Source: Gemmataceae bacterium (lineage in GTDB: Bacteria; Planctomycetota; Planctomycetia; Gemmatales; Gemmataceae). From it: a stretch of 64,000 nt of DNA. Both the position numbers and the translations under genes were made by a program. The notes beneath the pieces are model-generated. The model had not been told where the DNA came from, did not search any database, and saw nothing but the letters and a program-made list of their open reading frames with translations. This document shows, piece after piece, positions 63,003 through 64,000 of the stretch. Location of the stretch: contig LR594585.1 in the NCBI GenBank assembly GCA_901538445.1, positions 1,193,500-1,257,499 of the forward strand. Reading direction: 5' to 3'. Every line of letters starts with the position of its first letter. The first letter of the stretch is position 1.

Positions 63003-63194
63003 TCACGATCCGCGGACGACGGCTTCCACCTCAGCGATTAGCGACTCGAACGGCACATCCCCAGTGGTCTGGATCTCGCGAACTCCCTCCAAGAACTCTT
63101 CGGCGTCGAACGTTTGCTGAGCCCACGCCAGTAACTCCGGCGGAATCGGCTCGCGAGGAAATGGTTCGGGCGATTCGGCCGGCGACGTGTTCAT
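63003..63194 (-). CDS. Small unknown protein
   Basis: 63 residues from ATG 63194, with GGAGGA upstream. The sequence (MNTSPAESPEPFPREPIPPE, ending IAEVEAVVRGS) is acidic with a C-terminal helix, in the style of small planctomycete regulators or antitoxins. I do not recognise it. Confidence 0.5.
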   Translation of the reverse strand: MNTSPAESPEPFPREPIPPELLAWAQQTFDAEEFLEGVREIQTTGDVPFESLIAEVEAVVRGS

Positions 63195-63268
63195 GGTAAT
63201 CCTCCGGAATGTTCGCTCACGGATTGTACCACAATTGGCTGGCGGAAGCCTGCACTGAGCCTGAGATT

Positions 63269-63330
63269 CCGGCGAGCGGAGCCCGGTGTGGGCCCGATTC
63301 CACCGGGGGACTCACGTCCCCCGCTCGCCA
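63269..63330. repeat. MITE/REP-like inverted repeat, family A copy 3 (truncated left arm)
   Basis: The right arm (63303-63330) matches copies 1 and 2 (CCGGGGGACTCACGTCCCCC, then GCTCGCCA). The left side keeps only GGCGAGCGG and CCCGGTG. It overlaps the 3' end of the small ORF at 63312. Confidence 0.7.
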
Positions 63331-63626
63331 GGGCTGCCTGGTTCGGCGTCAAGGTGCTCCGCGCCGACCTGTTGGTACAACTCGCGGAGGGCGGCCGCGG
63401 CACGTTCCGCCAGGGCGTACCAACTCGGGTGCGCGACGCACGCCGGGTGCTCGAGCAAGTATCGCTCGGCCATGTCCGACAGGAGCGACGCCCGGTCCAG
63501 CAGTTCGTGACACCCCGGTGTTCCGGGCCGGTATCCGTCGGCCCATCCCGGGCCGGCATCCGCCACCAGCGCCTCCGCCCGCCGCTCGCGGTCGGCTTCT
63601 TCGGAAACGACGCTCGCCGTAGACAT
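63312..63626 (-). CDS. Unknown partner of the HicA-like toxin
   Basis: 104 residues from ATG 63626, with GGAGGATTG upstream and only 2 bases after the hicA stop. It is helical and acidic (TASVVSEEADRERRAEALVA to PSWYALAERAAAALRELYQQ). It lacks the partial RNase-H-like fold and helix-turn-helix of HicB. It may be an unusual antitoxin or an unrelated gene. Its 3' end runs into the truncated repeat element, so it may be altered. Confidence 0.5.
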   Translation of the reverse strand: MSTASVVSEEADRERRAEALVADAGPGWADGYRPGTPGCHELLDRASLLSDMAERYLLEHPACVAHPSWYALAERAAAALRELYQQVGAEHLDAEPGSPGERGT

Positions 63627-63628
63627 GC

Positions 63629-63817
63629 TCAATCCTCCAGACCGGCCTGACGCAGGATGCTCCGGTAGGTGCCCTCGGGCAGATCGTCCGACGGCTTACC
63701 CGGGACGGTCACCCGACCGGGCTTCGTCGGGTGGCGGAACTGCTGGTGGCTCCCCTTCTGGGACACCTGCACCCACCCGTCGCCCGCCAACCGCCGGAGG
63801 ACATCGCGGACCTTCAT
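63629..63817 (-). CDS. hicA: HicA-family mRNA interferase toxin
   Basis: 62 residues. VRDVLRRLAGDGWVQVSQKG, then SHQQFRHPTKPGRVTVPG, carries the HicA double-stranded-RNA-binding-like fold with the conserved His (SHQQF) used in RNA cleavage. The length is exactly that of HicA. It is the first of two overlapping-spaced genes. The usual HicB is not found downstream in the window; a partner beyond the right edge is possible but not the normal order. Confidence 0.75.
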   Translation of the reverse strand: MKVRDVLRRLAGDGWVQVSQKGSHQQFRHPTKPGRVTVPGKPSDDLPEGTYRSILRQAGLED

Positions 63818-63955
63818 GCCCCGCCCCCCACCTCGATCGTGCCGGACCTGCGAATCATTGTCTCGCGAGGTGCGGAGAGCCGCAAGGGGGCACGGGCCGC
63901 CCTCGCTGACACATCTCCGTTCAGGTGTTGGTGAACCAAATGGTCCCTAACGCAG

Positions 63956-63989
63956 CGGGCCGGGGGCGCTGGTGTGCGCCCCCGGCCCG
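63956..63989. terminator. Perfect 14-bp hairpin at the right edge
   Basis: CGGGCCGGGGGCGC (63956-63969) pairs with GCGCCCCCGGCCCG (63976-63989) around TGGTGT. A short T-rich stretch follows on the plus strand. It probably terminates a gene on one side of the window edge. Confidence 0.55.
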
Positions 63990-64000
63990 TGGTTTGTTGC

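Noticed and set aside
1-64000. CRISPR array
   Set aside because: No set of 24-37 bp direct repeats with unique spacers was seen; the 20-bp array at 58301 has no spacers.

Overview
The window is high-GC, about two thirds G+C by eye. It reads as chromosomal DNA of a planctomycete close to Gemmata. The signs are many secreted beta-propeller and tricorn-like proteins, GYF_2/zinc-ribbon membrane proteins, a CrtN/CrtP-type carotenoid operon with an acyltransferase and a glycosyltransferase, frequent GTG starts, and long intergenic hairpins. I had no database access, so names rest on motifs and recalled family features.

Layout. (1) 1-2390 (-): a LysR regulator, a secreted cupin, and an arsenite-methyltransferase-like enzyme. 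The methyltransferase frame is interrupted by TGA but carries on in a conserved-looking way, with a SECIS-like hairpin after the TGA, so it is probably a selenoprotein. (2) 2968-4907: small unknown ORFs, a GYF_2/zinc-ribbon membrane protein with a clear terminator, and a divergent XRE regulator with a palindromic operator between them. (3) 4916-11649 (-): an eight-gene operon with a MoxR/RavA-like AAA+ ATPase, a von Willebrand A protein, a protein resembling the DNA sliding clamp, and five small or unknown proteins. This is my best candidate for an undescribed system. (4) 12155-30481 (+): a small HTH protein and then a complete BREX type 2 operon (pglW, pglX, pglY, pglZ, brxD, brxHI) plus a 110-residue companion. 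Nearly every junction overlaps by a few bases. (5) 30482-32609: decayed coding DNA, a small ORF, a tyrosine integrase, and tRNA-Phe(GAA), the likely right end of a mobile island carrying BREX.

(6) 32680-46145: core-type genes. These include rmlB and rmlA for dTDP-sugar synthesis, a PD-(D/E)XK-like protein, trxB, argA, a 1052-residue Asp-box/CBM9-like secreted protein, an orphan antitoxin-like ORF, a Memo-family protein with a PqqD-like N-terminus, a small membrane protein and a short-chain dehydrogenase. (7) 46176-51439 (-): a carotenoid operon with two CrtI/CrtN-type desaturase/oxidases, an acyltransferase and a family 2 glycosyltransferase. These would together make an acylated glycosyl carotenoid. 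(8) 51638-64000: a tricorn-like S41 protease, Nudix hydrolase, secreted esterase, PQQ-type propeller, hybrid histidine kinase, secreted unknown, Clp-N-like protein, and a HicA-like toxin with an unusual partner.

Long intergenic inverted repeats, several with near-perfect 21-31 bp arms, are common from 33.9 kb rightwards. I noticed none of this kind inside the BREX or MoxR operons, which fits a boundary between core and acquired DNA.
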